Source: an uncultured Ectothiorhodospiraceae bacterium
GTDB lineage: Bacteria > Pseudomonadota > Gammaproteobacteria > UBA6429 > Thiohalophilaceae
Assembly: GCA_947258695.1 (NCBI GenBank)
Contig: CAMYJG010000024.1
Location: 1-40,048, forward strand
Reading direction: 5' to 3'
DNA: 40,048 nt
The position numbers and the translations under genes are program-made. Positions 24,309 to 33,310 of this stretch are shown here, piece after piece (the first letter of the stretch is position 1; every line of letters begins with the position of its first letter). The notes under the pieces were generated by a model. It searched no databases and had not been told where the DNA came from. It saw only the letters and a program-made list of their open reading frames with translations.

Positions 24309-25379
24309 TTAAGCTTTCTTAGCTGCGCGACGTTTTTGAACTGCGTTAGCCAGTTCTTTTAACACGTCTATGCTGTCATCCCAGTTAATACAGGCATCGG
24401 TAATACTCTGGCCATAAACCAGTTCTTTACCTTCTTCGACATTTTGGCGACCGGCAACAAGGTGACTTTCAATCATCACGCCCATGATATTTTCATTACC
24501 ACCTGCTACCTGCCCGGCAATTACTTTTGATACATCAATCTGACGTTGATGTTCTTTTTGGCTGTTCGCATGACTGCAATCGATCATAAGGCGTTGTTGT
24601 ACACCTGCCGCTTGTAATTCATTTACTGCTTGATCGACATGTACGGCATCGTAGTTGGGCTCTTTACCGCCACGTAAAATGATATGGCAATCATCATTGC
24701 CCGTTGTGGCAAAAATAGCGGAGTAGCCTTTTTTGGTTAAAGATAAAAAGTTATGTGGGCGACTGGCAGCACCAATCGCATCAATTGCAACCTGCAGACC
24801 ACCGTCAGTACCATTTTTGAATCCAACCGGTGATGATAAGCCCGAGGCCAATTCACGATGCACCTGGCTTTCTGTGGTACGCGCACCAATGGCACCCCAA
24901 CTAATTAAGTCCGCGATGTATTGTGGTGTAATCAAATCCAGGAATTCAGTCGCAGCGGGTACATCCATTTCATTTAAATCAGCCAATAAGCAACGTGCTA
25001 AGTGAAGACCTTTATTAATTTCATAGCTGTCATCAAGATTGGGATCATTGATTAAGCCTTTCCAACCTACCGTGGTCCGAGGTTTTTCAAAATAAACTCG
25101 CATAACAATTAATAAATCATCTGCGAGTTCATGACGCATATCTTTTAAACGTGAAGCGTATTCACGTGCTGCTTCCGGGTCGTGGATTGAACACGGCCCG
25201 ATAATTACCAACAGGCGATCGTCTTTACCATTTAATATGTTGTGAATCGCGGTACGCGTATCAAAGATTAACTTGGTCGCCGACTCAGAAATGGTGCAAT
25301 CTTCATGTAATTGTTCAGGCGATATTACTTCATTCATCGCAGTAATGCGTAAATCGTCTGTTTTATATTTCATGCTCAT
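24309..25379 (-). CDS. aroG: 3-deoxy-7-phosphoheptulonate synthase (DAHP synthase, class I)
   Basis: First enzyme of aromatic amino acid synthesis, condensing phosphoenolpyruvate and erythrose 4-phosphate. The 356-residue protein has the class I blocks VIIGPCSIHDPEAAREYASRL (about 58-78), MRVYFEKPRTTVGWKGLINDP, GARTTESQVHRELASGLSSPVGFKNGTDG, and DCSHANSQK (metal and substrate binding). It is of the E. coli AroF/G/H type. Which amino acid inhibits it cannot be told here, so the symbol aroG is a type label. It follows the secreted hydrolase gene by 9 bases and precedes slyX. Confidence 0.95.
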   Translation of the reverse strand: MSMKYKTDDLRITAMNEVISPEQLHEDCTISESATKLIFDTRTAIHNILNGKDDRLLVIIGPCSIHDPEAAREYASRLKDMRHELADDLLIVMRVYFEKPRTTVGWKGLINDPNLDDSYEINKGLHLARCLLADLNEMDVPAATEFLDLITPQYIADLISWGAIGARTTESQVHRELASGLSSPVGFKNGTDGGLQVAIDAIGAASRPHNFLSLTKKGYSAIFATTGNDDCHIILRGGKEPNYDAVHVDQAVNELQAAGVQQRLMIDCSHANSQKEHQRQIDVSKVIAGQVAGGNENIMGVMIESHLVAGRQNVEEGKELVYGQSITDACINWDDSIDVLKELANAVQKRRAAKKA

Positions 25380-25388
25380 AACTAATAA

Positions 25389-26264
25389 TTATTTAATTAA
25401 ATGTTTATTCATAAATGCCGCAGCGCGCTGAACCGCATCTTTTGATGCTAAATCATCAGCAAATGTTCTGACATTTTCTGGCCGGAAATCAAAGCCACGG
25501 CCTACACCCGGGTAAACGATGACACGGGCATCACGGCCTTTCTCACGTAATGACTTAATACCCGACTCTATGACCCGGCGGCGCTGATATTGTTCTTCAT
25601 CACCAATGAACACCAGCATCGGAATTTTCATTTCATCCACTTCCGGCGCATAGCCATAAACCTGTAATGCCTCTGGCGCATTGGGATCTTGCAAATGCGG
25701 ATAATAAGACACGTAACATGCCACATTTTTTTGCTGGCGCTTAAATGTCGTTGCCACTTTCAACGTGTAGTAGCCACCTCGAGTATGTGAGTACAAACAC
25801 GCTTTTTTGCTGCTGATGTCTTTTCTTGCCAGCAACACGCTTAAGCCCTGGTTAACATCTTTTTCCAGCTCGTAATCGTGCTCAACTGGATGGGTACCCA
25901 TAAAATGCGCCTTGTAGATATCAGGTGCCAAAACGACAAAGCCCTGCGCCGCAATACGCTTCACATGACGCTGTATCAATTCATCCAGGCCACGCCGCCC
26001 ATGCTGGAATAAGACCGCGGGGTATTTACCCTTTTTCTTCGGCCTGGCCACCATAACGGGAACGTCGACACCGTCACTCTCGTAGCTACTCCATTTAACA
26101 TCGAGGTCATAGTTTTTCGATGTGGTAATTTTGCCTTCATTCCACCATGTATTACTCCACCACCAACTATTATCAGCCTTTTCCTGGTGTGCATGAGCTG
26201 AAGGCATGGCAGCCAAATTTAAAACTAAAGCCAAAAGCCCATATAAAGGCAAATTTTTTCCCAT
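25389..26264 (-). CDS. Secreted dienelactone-hydrolase-family protein with degenerate active site
   Basis: An exported alpha/beta-hydrolase of the dienelactone hydrolase family. From the ATG at 26264 it is 291 residues with a clear signal peptide ending in SAHA before HQEKADNS; the frame also opens at a TTG seven codons earlier, which spoils the signal peptide. Fold landmarks are present (AVLFQHGRRG, FVVLAPDIYK, PMLVFIGDEEQYQ). The nucleophile elbow, normally G-x-C/S-x-G-G, reads SHTRGG, with Thr in place of Cys or Ser. The catalytic His block, normally PGxGHGF, reads PGVGRGF, with Arg in place of His. Only the Asp survives. It may be a binding protein rather than an enzyme. A Trp-rich stretch (NSWWWSNTWWNEG) follows the signal peptide. 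Confidence 0.8.
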   Translation of the reverse strand: MGKNLPLYGLLALVLNLAAMPSAHAHQEKADNSWWWSNTWWNEGKITTSKNYDLDVKWSSYESDGVDVPVMVARPKKKGKYPAVLFQHGRRGLDELIQRHVKRIAAQGFVVLAPDIYKAHFMGTHPVEHDYELEKDVNQGLSVLLARKDISSKKACLYSHTRGGYYTLKVATTFKRQQKNVACYVSYYPHLQDPNAPEALQVYGYAPEVDEMKIPMLVFIGDEEQYQRRRVIESGIKSLREKGRDARVIVYPGVGRGFDFRPENVRTFADDLASKDAVQRAAAFMNKHLIK

Positions 26265-26291
26265 TTTTAATCCCAATTCAGACAAAACGGC

Positions 26292-26316
26292 GGGGGATCC
26301 GGGGGAATTCGGGCCC
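26292..26316. other. G-rich tract with BamHI, EcoRI and ApaI sites
   Basis: The plus strand reads G5-ATCC, G5-AATTC, GGGCCC: three six-base restriction sites (GGATCC at 26295, GAATTC at 26305, GGGCCC at 26311) in 22 bases, 28 bases upstream of the hydrolase start. Two G5 runs and a G3 run lie close together in an otherwise AT-rich gap. It may be a natural G-rich regulatory tract with G-quadruplex potential, or a linker left by cloning. The rest of the 203-base gap up to the receiver gene holds only a weak hairpin at 26439-26452. Confidence 0.5.
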
Positions 26317-26467
26317 AGCCAATAAAAAGTCGGTTATTTTACTCTAGCTTTCGGCTAAATACCTAATAATTAAGTATAAATGCTGTGTATTTGGCTATTT
26401 TAAAGGGAATTCAAGGGGTGGAGGGCTGAAAAGCGGCGGTTTTAGTTAAAACTGGGGGATGATGTCG

Positions 26468-26854
26468 CTAGCAGGACACTAAATTACTGATTCTATCTAA
26501 AAACAGGTTTTCATTAATAGGTTTAGAAAAGAAGCCACTCAGACCAAATGACTCGGCATTTACAGCACTGATTTTTTCACTGTAGCCGGTAATTAATAAA
26601 ACCGGAAGAGTCGGACGGAGCTCTAATATGGCCTGGGTGATTTCAACACCGGTTAAACCTGGCATGACCTGATCGGTGACGATTAAGTCAAAATCATCCG
26701 GATGCTCCTTAAAATAGTTTAAGGCTTCAACCGGCTCATTTAGCACTTTGACGCCGTAACTTTCAGCCTCTAATAAAGCACCGAGATACTCAGATACGAG
26801 TTCATCGTCATCAACGACTAAAATATGACGTTTTGTTGCTAGCCTGCTTGCCAC
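26468..26854 (-). CDS. Receiver-domain-only response regulator
   Basis: A 128-residue CheY-like protein made of one receiver domain, with acidic residues DDD (15-17), phosphoacceptor Asp61 in IVTDQVMPGLTG, Thr in LLITGYS and Lys in FSKPI. It resembles the receiver domains of hybrid kinases more than CheY. No output domain is present, so it probably relays or drains phosphate, possibly with the hybrid kinase at 7642. The start is GTG at 26854. Just upstream, 21 bases are repeated nearly in tandem and in frame (GCAAGCAGG in both copies), giving V-A-S-R-L-R-I then V/M-A-S-R-L-A-T. Confidence 0.85.
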   Translation of the reverse strand: MASRLATKRHILVVDDDELVSEYLGALLEAESYGVKVLNEPVEALNYFKEHPDDFDLIVTDQVMPGLTGVEITQAILELRPTLPVLLITGYSEKISAVNAESFGLSGFFSKPINENLFLDRISNLVSC

Positions 26855-27040
26855 TATTCTTAACCTGCTTGCTACTAAATAAATTCGATTTCAAAATAAG
26901 TCTATACCAAATTTTTAGAATCGTCTTGGGCGAAATGTTAAATTTTGAAATGTTTACTTTGTTGTAACAAATTGCATCACATTTTTATATTGACCATATT
27001 TCATCAGATCACTAAAAAGTCAGATTACGTATTGCATTTT

Positions 27041-29221
27041 TTATTTTCGCTTTTTTTTACGCGATAAATTTTTTTCCTTTTTACCTTGAATTTCAGGATT
27101 GGTTATTTTGTGTTCACCTGAAAATTTTGTTACAAATCGTTTTTTCGAGCCTGTTTTTTTCCCTGAACTTTTTTCCAGACTACCTTTCGGTTGAAACGAA
27201 GGAATTAAATGCCGCTTACCATTACCAATTAAATCTGCACGACCTAAACGTTTTAAAGCTTCTCGTAATAACGGCCAGTTTTTTGGATCGTGATAACGTA
27301 AAAATGCTTTATGTAATCGTCTTGCTTTTAAATTTTTCGTAGTCACAACATCTTCACTATTATGAGTGACACGCTTTAAGGGATTTTTTTCTGTGTAATA
27401 CATGGCACTGGCTGTAGCCATTGGTGAAGGTAAAAATGTTTGTACCTGGTCGGCACGAAAACCATTTTTCTTTAACCAGATTGCAAGGTTCATCATGTCT
27501 TCATCAGTTGTTCCGGGATGAGCGGCAATGAAATAAGGAATCAGATATTGTTCTTTACCAGCTTTTTTTGTTGCCGCTTCAAACATTTCTTTAAAGCGAT
27601 CATAAGTACCAATACCCGGCTTCATCATTTTCGATAAAGTATTCTCTTCGGTATGTTCAGGCGCAATTTTTAAGTAACCACCAACATGATGTGCGACTAA
27701 CTCTTCAACATATTCCGGTGATTCAACCGCTAAGTCATAACGTACACCGGAACCAATCAGTACTTTTTTAATACCCGGAAGTTTACGTGCACGCTTATAT
27801 AAAGAGACTAAAGGCGAATGATCGGTGTTTAAATTCTGACAGATACCCGGGTAAACACAGGATGGTTTACGACAGGCGGCTTCTATCTCTCGACTCTTGC
27901 AGGCAAGACGATACATGTTTGCGGTAGGACCACCGAGGTCAGAAATTATTCCAGTAAAGCCCGGCACCGTATCCCGTATTGTTTCTATTTCCTGGATGAT
28001 AGAATCTTCTGAACGGTTTTGAATAATGCGTCCTTCATGTTCTGTAATCGAACAAAAAGTACAACCACCAAAGCAACCACGCTGAATCGCAATTGAAAAA
28101 CGAATCATTTCATATGCAGGAATTTTTTTATCCGCGTAAGCTTTATGAGGCAAACGGGTATAAGGTAGTTCATACAACCGATCCATTTCTTTTGATGTTA
28201 AAGGAATAGGCGGTGGATTTAGCCAAATGTCTCGCTTACCATGACGTTGTACTAAGGCACGTGCGTTACCCGGGTTAGTTTCTAAATGTAAAATACGCGA
28301 GGTGTGTGCATAATATACTTTATCTTTTATTACCTGTTCGTAAGATGGTAAGCGTATAAAACTTGTTGCACGATCAAGTTTTGCAATACGTTTCTTTTTT
28401 AACTGTGGCTGAAAATTAACAACGGTATTTGAGCTGGCATCGTCAACATCACTGTAATCAGGGATCGTTTCATCATAAGGATTTTTATTTTTTTCTACTT
28501 TACCAAGCTCATCAATATGCGTTGAATCAATTTCACTCCATTCTTCCGGTAATTCTTTACGAATAAATCCAGTGCCACGAATATCAGTAATATCTTTTAT
28601 ATTTTCATTTGCTGCTAAGCGATGCGCAATTTCAACGATCTGACGTTCACCATTTCCATATACCAGCATATCCGCCTTGGAGTCTAATAAAATAGAACGC
28701 TTAACTTTATCCGACCAGTAATCATAATGTGCGATTCGGCGTAAAGAAGCTTCAATACCACCTATCACGATAGGGACATCATTAAATGCTTCGCGCGCCC
28801 GTTGAGCGTAAACAACCACCGAGTGATCCGGACGTTTTCCCCCTTCTGCACCGGCAGTATATGCATCATCCGAACGAATACGACGATCTGCGGTGTAGCG
28901 GTTGATCATCGAATCCATATTACCGGCCGTTACGCCAAAAAATAAATTCGGTTTACCCAGTGTTTTAAATGCTTCAGCGCTTTTCCAGTCTGGCTGGGAA
29001 ATAATACCGACACGAAAGCCCTGTGCTTCCAGTAAACGCCCAATAAGCGCCATACCAAAACTTGGGTGATCGACATAAGCATCGCCGGTAACCAGGATAA
29101 TATCGCAACTATCCCAACCCAGGTCATCCATTTCTTGCCGCGACATGGGTAACAGCGTGGATGTACCAAAGCGTTTAGCCCAGAACTGACGATATGAGAA
29201 AATATTTTTTGCTGATTCCAT
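27041..29221 (-). CDS. YgiQ-family radical SAM protein
   Basis: Large radical S-adenosylmethionine protein of 726 residues. The iron-sulfur motif is CFGGCTFC (Cys383, Cys387 and Cys390). N-terminal family blocks include [33 protein letters not shown] and [27 protein letters not shown]. The C-terminus has [34 protein letters not shown] and ends in a lysine-rich tail ([14 protein letters not shown]). The reaction is not established for this family. It stands alone, with 186 bases upstream of the receiver gene and a divergent small gene at its start. Confidence 0.93.
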   Translation of the reverse strand: MESAKNIFSYRQFWAKRFGTSTLLPMSRQEMDDLGWDSCDIILVTGDAYVDHPSFGMALIGRLLEAQGFRVGIISQPDWKSAEAFKTLGKPNLFFGVTAGNMDSMINRYTADRRIRSDDAYTAGAEGGKRPDHSVVVYAQRAREAFNDVPIVIGGIEASLRRIAHYDYWSDKVKRSILLDSKADMLVYGNGERQIVEIAHRLAANENIKDITDIRGTGFIRKELPEEWSEIDSTHIDELGKVEKNKNPYDETIPDYSDVDDASSNTVVNFQPQLKKKRIAKLDRATSFIRLPSYEQVIKDKVYYAHTSRILHLETNPGNARALVQRHGKRDIWLNPPPIPLTSKEMDRLYELPYTRLPHKAYADKKIPAYEMIRFSIAIQRGCFGGCTFCSITEHEGRIIQNRSEDSIIQEIETIRDTVPGFTGIISDLGGPTANMYRLACKSREIEAACRKPSCVYPGICQNLNTDHSPLVSLYKRARKLPGIKKVLIGSGVRYDLAVESPEYVEELVAHHVGGYLKIAPEHTEENTLSKMMKPGIGTYDRFKEMFEAATKKAGKEQYLIPYFIAAHPGTTDEDMMNLAIWLKKNGFRADQVQTFLPSPMATASAMYYTEKNPLKRVTHNSEDVVTTKNLKARRLHKAFLRYHDPKNWPLLREALKRLGRADLIGNGKRHLIPSFQPKGSLEKSSGKKTGSKKRFVTKFSGEHKITNPEIQGKKEKNLSRKKKRK

Positions 29222-29361
29222 GATGATTTGAAGGGTTTAACTGAAAAATTGTAACGTCAATTATAGCCTAGTCTTTGACATGAAAGTGCAAAAAGACTGT
29301 CACAAAGCTGCAATATCTTGTGTCTACATTTCTTTATATGTTCAATATTAAGGAAATCAAC

Positions 29362-29610
29362 ATGTCCAGGTATAAATTAATAAGTATAGAATCAACCAGC
29401 CCACCGGCCGGATCAGTTTTTAAACGCTGGTACAAATTTGTCATCGCTAACGAAAAAAATTCGATAACAAATTTACGTTCTGGAACTGAAAAAGAAGTTC
29501 GCCAATTTGCCATCGAAGCAGTGAACCGATTAAACGAAAAATATCTTACTCACATTCAATTTAAACATCACAAACCCGTCAACGACAATATCAATAATAT
29601 TTATCTTTAA
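29362..29610 (+). CDS. Small hypothetical protein
   Basis: Unrecognised 82-residue basic protein starting MSRYKLISIESTSPPAGSVFKRWYKFVIAN. I place the start at 29362 because an AAGGA ribosome-binding site sits eight bases upstream; the frame opens earlier at 29320 without one. No membrane segment. The middle block (VIANEKNSITNLRSGTEKEVRQFAIEAVNRLNEKY) suggests a small beta-beta-alpha fold. It is followed 25 bases later by another small gene with its own strong ribosome-binding site, so the two form a small operon. Confidence 0.65.
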   Translation: MSRYKLISIESTSPPAGSVFKRWYKFVIANEKNSITNLRSGTEKEVRQFAIEAVNRLNEKYLTHIQFKHHKPVNDNINNIYL

Positions 29611-29635
29611 GACTAAAAATAAGAGGAACCTAGCT

Positions 29636-29809
29636 ATGAAGCAAGATAAAATGACACCCTTTGAACAATGGCGCTGGAAAATCAACAGAAAGGTTGCAGA
29701 ATTTATTCATCAACCTGATGATTTAAACCAGGCAGAGCTTGAAGCTATGATAGATAGTTATCGCAACTATCATAGAATGAAAACGTTTATTAATGTAAAA
29801 AATTATTAG
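29636..29809 (+). CDS. Very small hypothetical protein
   Basis: A 57-residue ORF beginning MKQDKMTPFEQWRWKINRK and ending FINVKNY, with a strong AGAGGAA ribosome-binding site about eight bases before the ATG. It is charged and helical (LNQAELEAMIDSYRNYHRMK). It follows the 82-residue gene and ends 5 bases before the stop of the convergent unknown gene. The good translation signal and lack of overlap make it likely to be real. No function is known. Confidence 0.6.
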   Translation: MKQDKMTPFEQWRWKINRKVAEFIHQPDDLNQAELEAMIDSYRNYHRMKTFINVKNY

Positions 29810-29814
29810 GCGAC

Positions 29815-31044
29815 TCACCTTAAGTCGAATTTATTACTCCTTCCATGTAAACAATTACTGTTCATTAATTCTTCTATGTACGTATCAAAATCTGGGAAAG
29901 TAAAACTTTCGTTATTATTTTTTCGCATTTGTAACGAAAGTAAATTATCTATCACGTCAGAGTAAATTTTCATTACCCGCGCTTTACGTAAAGACTTAAT
30001 TTCCTTTACTATTTCTTTTTCATCAGAACTGGCAAGATAATAAAACATCAGCATTACATTTTTTGAATTAATATCCAGTTGGCCTAATGTGCCATAAACA
30101 TGGTGTTGTGGTGGAAATATAGGTGCAATCATTCTTATTAATTGGGTAACGGTTTTAATCTTTAAATACAAATTTGCATTACTATTATTTTTCATAATAA
30201 GCGTAACAAAATCCAGCAAAGGCATTGTTTTTAATTTTACCCGACCGACATAATCGGATAGATGTGCATAATATTGATCGGGTGATAATAAGTAAGCTGT
30301 TGCCAGCCAGTAAAGTCGTGTTTTCTCATTCAGTGTTTCATCCTTTGCCAGAATTTTTTTACACACCGTCAGTAATTCAGATGTATCGCAATATTTAAAT
30401 GCGAGCTGTAATAGCTGCAATAATGTTTTTGCTTTACAACGTTGCCAGTTTTCCAACAGTGACAAAACACTATATTGAATGATTTCAATATCCGGATTGT
30501 TACCTAAAATAAGATCACGACCTGGTAAAAATGTAGCATTGTTATTTAACATTGCTACCCAATATTTTCTTAATGCAGATTTTATAATGTCTTTGTCTTC
30601 TGCAAGTAAGTTATCAAACCAAATATCATGGTGTGCCGAGGTATTTGAAAAATGAAACGCCACGGCCTTTTCAAGCAGTTCTTGGTTTACCTGTTTAATG
30701 CTCGCCAGCGACTGCTGAGCAAGCAAATCAAGACCTGCAAGAACAACATAGCCTTCTGCATACTCATCTTTTTTAGCAGCTGCATGCCCTATTTCTTCTA
30801 CCGAAGGTAAATTATTTAAATCTATACTGGCTAAAAACCCTGAAAAGATTGCGTCAGCAAGCTCTTCATTTGCCAATAATTTTACTTTTTCTTTTTCGGC
30901 TAATTCACTGTCTATCACATAAAACATACCAAGGTAGGCCTTGGCAAAAGGAATCAATACCTGGATATTTTCGCCTGTTTTTATTAAATTTATATCTGAT
31001 AACAATGTCTCATCGTTTTCAGAACGGGTTAAATCAAAGTCCAA
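29815..31044 (-). CDS. Hypothetical protein, all-helical
   Basis: Unrecognised 409-residue soluble protein, acidic and leucine-rich, with helical-repeat character (for example CKAKTLLQLLQLAFKYCDTSELLTVCKKILAKDETLNEKTRLYWLATAYLL at about 206-256), like TPR- or HEAT-type scaffolds. There is no signal peptide, membrane segment or catalytic motif that I can identify. Its 5' side faces a GST gene with 116 bases between the starts; its 3' side meets the small-gene pair. Confidence 0.6.
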   Translation of the reverse strand: MDFDLTRSENDETLLSDINLIKTGENIQVLIPFAKAYLGMFYVIDSELAEKEKVKLLANEELADAIFSGFLASIDLNNLPSVEEIGHAAAKKDEYAEGYVVLAGLDLLAQQSLASIKQVNQELLEKAVAFHFSNTSAHHDIWFDNLLAEDKDIIKSALRKYWVAMLNNNATFLPGRDLILGNNPDIEIIQYSVLSLLENWQRCKAKTLLQLLQLAFKYCDTSELLTVCKKILAKDETLNEKTRLYWLATAYLLSPDQYYAHLSDYVGRVKLKTMPLLDFVTLIMKNNSNANLYLKIKTVTQLIRMIAPIFPPQHHVYGTLGQLDINSKNVMLMFYYLASSDEKEIVKEIKSLRKARVMKIYSDVIDNLLSLQMRKNNNESFTFPDFDTYIEELMNSNCLHGRSNKFDLR

Positions 31045-31160
31045 AATAAATAACCTTATTATTTGATAGTCATTAAACCAACATTATTACATAAATTTTT
31101 ATTATTGTTTTTTACTGATATAGTAACTTATTCAAGATGATTGATTAAAAGGAATCAATA

Positions 31161-31838
31161 ATGTCATTACCAGCACTAAAACTGATTAGTTTTACACTCT
31201 GCCCCTATGTACAACGGGCAATGATCGTTTTAAAAGAAAAAAATGTGCCGTTTGATATTGAGTATATCGATCTGTCTGAACCACCACCCTGGTTTTATGA
31301 CATATCTCCCCTGGAAAAAGTACCCGTGCTTTTAGTCAACGATGAGCCTTTATTTGAATCCATGGTCATCTGTGAATACCTTGATGAAATCACCGAAGGA
31401 TCATTGTATCCGTCAGATGCTTTCGCCCGCGCCAGGAACCGCGCCTGGATTGAATTTGGTAATGATATCCTCAATACAACCTACGAGTTCTATACCACGG
31501 AAGATGAAAAACGCTTTAAGCATTTAAAAAATACTTTGATGGATCGTTTTGAAGTTCTTGAGGATGAGTTTGCAGGTGACAGTTTCTTTAACGGTGATAA
31601 TTTTTCAATGATCGATGCGGTCTATGCCCCGGTTTTTCGCTATCACCAACGTATAGCTGGCTATAAAGACTATGGATTATTTGAAGATGCACCGAACATT
31701 AAAGCCTGGGGAGATCGTTTAATGCAAAGACCATCTGTTATTAGCTCTGTACCTGATTCTTATGATAGTGACATGACAAACTATATTAAAAAACTTACCT
31801 CTGTATTCCGTAACGAAATTAGTGAGCAGTTAAAGTAG
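31161..31838 (+). CDS. Glutathione S-transferase family protein (omega-like)
   Basis: A 225-residue GST with a thioredoxin-fold N-terminal domain: FTLCPYVQRAMIVLKEKNVPFDIEYIDL puts a likely catalytic Cys14 in CPYVQR. The glutathione-binding motif is present as KVPVLLVND...LFESMVICEYLDE. A helical C-terminal domain follows. The Cys in place of Tyr or Ser points to omega or stringent-starvation-like GSTs, which act as thiol transferases or dehydroascorbate reductases. Ribosome-binding site AAGGAA lies just upstream. The physiological substrate is unknown. Confidence 0.88.
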   Translation: MSLPALKLISFTLCPYVQRAMIVLKEKNVPFDIEYIDLSEPPPWFYDISPLEKVPVLLVNDEPLFESMVICEYLDEITEGSLYPSDAFARARNRAWIEFGNDILNTTYEFYTTEDEKRFKHLKNTLMDRFEVLEDEFAGDSFFNGDNFSMIDAVYAPVFRYHQRIAGYKDYGLFEDAPNIKAWGDRLMQRPSVISSVPDSYDSDMTNYIKKLTSVFRNEISEQLK

Positions 31839-31919
31839 TGCCTATAGTCGCTATTAAATTCGTATTCAACACGTGATTCAGATATATTTAAATTAACTTA
31901 TTCTTTAACTGGTAGAACA

Positions 31920-32231
31920 ATGTCTGAACCAAGTGAACAAGAAGATCTGCTTTCAATCATAAACTTACTTGCCGGCGCGGCCCAGGCTGGCTCACAAGGC
32001 ATCATGGCACAAGCGGCTTTGAACGTTATACTGGCTTCCGAAGCAGTGGTCAGATCTCGAAATATGGAGCTGGATCAGTCTATTCAGGATGCGGCTATGA
32101 ATGCTTTAAACGATGCTCAAAGCGCGTTATTCAAAGCATCTACGGTGGAAGGAGCGATGGAAGAAGCGAAACAGGATATTATTAATAATAAACAAAAAGT
32201 TTATGATCCAAACCTGAAAAAAGGCCATTAA
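31920..32231 (+). CDS. Small Ala-rich hypothetical protein
   Basis: A 103-residue alanine-rich helical protein (LLAGAAQAGSQGIMAQAALNVILASEAVVRSRN) with a polar C-terminus. I do not recognise the family with confidence. The QGIMAQAA stretch recalls R-body RebB-type killing-trait proteins only faintly, and the rest does not match. It has a ribosome-binding site (GGTAGAAC) of modest quality. The gene ends inside a terminator hairpin shared with the convergent rhodanese gene, so it is probably transcribed alone. Confidence 0.6.
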   Translation: MSEPSEQEDLLSIINLLAGAAQAGSQGIMAQAALNVILASEAVVRSRNMELDQSIQDAAMNALNDAQSALFKASTVEGAMEEAKQDIINNKQKVYDPNLKKGH

Positions 32232-32252
32232 TCTTCAGGTTATTGGCCTTTT
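32219..32252. terminator. Terminator hairpin overlapping a stop codon
   Basis: AAAAGGCCA (32219-32227) pairs with TGGCCTTTT (32244-32252), with the TAA stop at 32229-32231 pairing into TTA at 32240-32242. A run of A before and T-rich bases after make it usable in both directions between the convergent genes ending at 32231 and 32264. Confidence 0.65.
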
Positions 32253-32263
32253 CATTTTAAGAC

Positions 32264-32596
32264 TTATACGGCTTGCGGTACGCCAAGTTCAAGACCACTG
32301 CCGGCCCAGGCCATCATGCCGCCACGTAAATTGTATACGTTATCATAACCCTGTTGCTGTAAAAACATGCAGGCCTGGGCTGAGCGAGCGCCACTACGGC
32401 ATACCATAACCAGTGTTTCGTCTTGTGCTAATTCATTGATACGTAAAGGAATTGTATGCATTGGCAATGCCTCTGCACCGGGGATAATTCCGCTGTTAAG
32501 TTCAGCTGGTTGGCGTATATCTATAACGCGAATGGCATTACCTTTTTCTTTTAATTGAGCCAGTTCTGTCACTTCAATTTCTTTAATCAAACTCAT
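32264..32596 (-). CDS. Rhodanese-like sulfurtransferase
   Basis: A single-domain rhodanese of 110 residues, with the entry block VIDIRQPAELNSGIIPGAEALP and the active-site loop CRSGARS (Cys66 as sulfur carrier) followed by LQQQGYDNVYNLRGGMMAWAG. There is no signal peptide, so it acts in the cytosol, passing sulfane sulfur to an unidentified partner. It is convergent with the Ala-rich gene and divergent from the RNA methyltransferase at 32755. Confidence 0.92.
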   Translation of the reverse strand: MSLIKEIEVTELAQLKEKGNAIRVIDIRQPAELNSGIIPGAEALPMHTIPLRINELAQDETLVMVCRSGARSAQACMFLQQQGYDNVYNLRGGMMAWAGSGLELGVPQAV

Positions 32597-32754
32597 GTTT
32601 TATACCCAAGATTATCTAAAGAACAGATAGTATATTAGCAAAATCTAATATTTCAAGCTTTTTAAGACTAAATTGACGGGTAAATCCGTACTAAAACGTT
32701 AAATTATGTATATTCAGGTAAAATATGCTGTTTTTATTCAACATTTGAAGAATT

Positions 32755-33309
32755 ATGGTCAGTCGTCAACACAGTAATAAGCGCGAAGAACGCTACCGAA
32801 ATGCAATGCGGCGCTACAAGAAAGACCGCCAGCGTAACGTGCTTGCACAACCTGGAGAGCACACCTTTATCCTGGTTCTGGATCACCTCCAGGCTGGCTT
32901 TAATGTGCCTAAAATCTTTCGCTCGGCTGAAGCCTTTGGTGCGCATGAAATTCATCTCATCAACATCGATGCTTTTGATCCTGCACCTGCCAAGGGCGCG
33001 TTTCGAAAAGTACCGGCTAAATTTCACAGCAATATCGCAGATTGTTTCGCTCACCTCAAACAACGAGGCTACTCACTGTTTACCCTTGAAGCAGACAAGG
33101 GTGAAACTTTGTATGAATCAAAGCTACCGGAAAAAAGTGCTTTTATCCTCGGTAATGAAGAACGAGGAATTAGTTTTGACTACAGCGCTTTTCCAGAAAT
33201 AAACATTCTCAGTATTCCACACTTTGGAGAAACTGAGAGTTTAAATGTCAGTGTTGCAGCATCTATCGTGATGTATGAATACCTGTCGCAACATCATAAG
33301 AAAAAATAA
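32755..33309 (+). CDS. TrmH/SpoU-family RNA 2'-O-methyltransferase
   Basis: A 184-residue SPOUT-fold methyltransferase. The three knot motifs are NVPKIFRSAEAFGA (motif 1, with the catalytic Arg), FILGNEERGIS (motif 2) and ILSIPHFGETESLNVSVAASIVMYEYL (motif 3). The N-terminal extension is basic (HSNKREERYRNAMRRYKKDRQR), as expected for RNA binding. The RNA target is not identifiable, though tRNA or rRNA is likely. It ends one base before the convergent gene at 33311. Confidence 0.9.
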   Translation: MVSRQHSNKREERYRNAMRRYKKDRQRNVLAQPGEHTFILVLDHLQAGFNVPKIFRSAEAFGAHEIHLINIDAFDPAPAKGAFRKVPAKFHSNIADCFAHLKQRGYSLFTLEADKGETLYESKLPEKSAFILGNEERGISFDYSAFPEINILSIPHFGETESLNVSVAASIVMYEYLSQHHKKK

Positions 33310-33310
33310 A

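Noticed and set aside
26292-26316. Vector contamination as a firm claim
   Set aside because: The sites are suggestive, but the flanks run smoothly into a gene leader and no vector-like sequence extends beyond 25 bases.
32734-33063. 109-residue minus-strand ORF over the trmH-like gene
   Set aside because: It covers the start of a gene with all three SPOUT motifs and is an antisense shadow.
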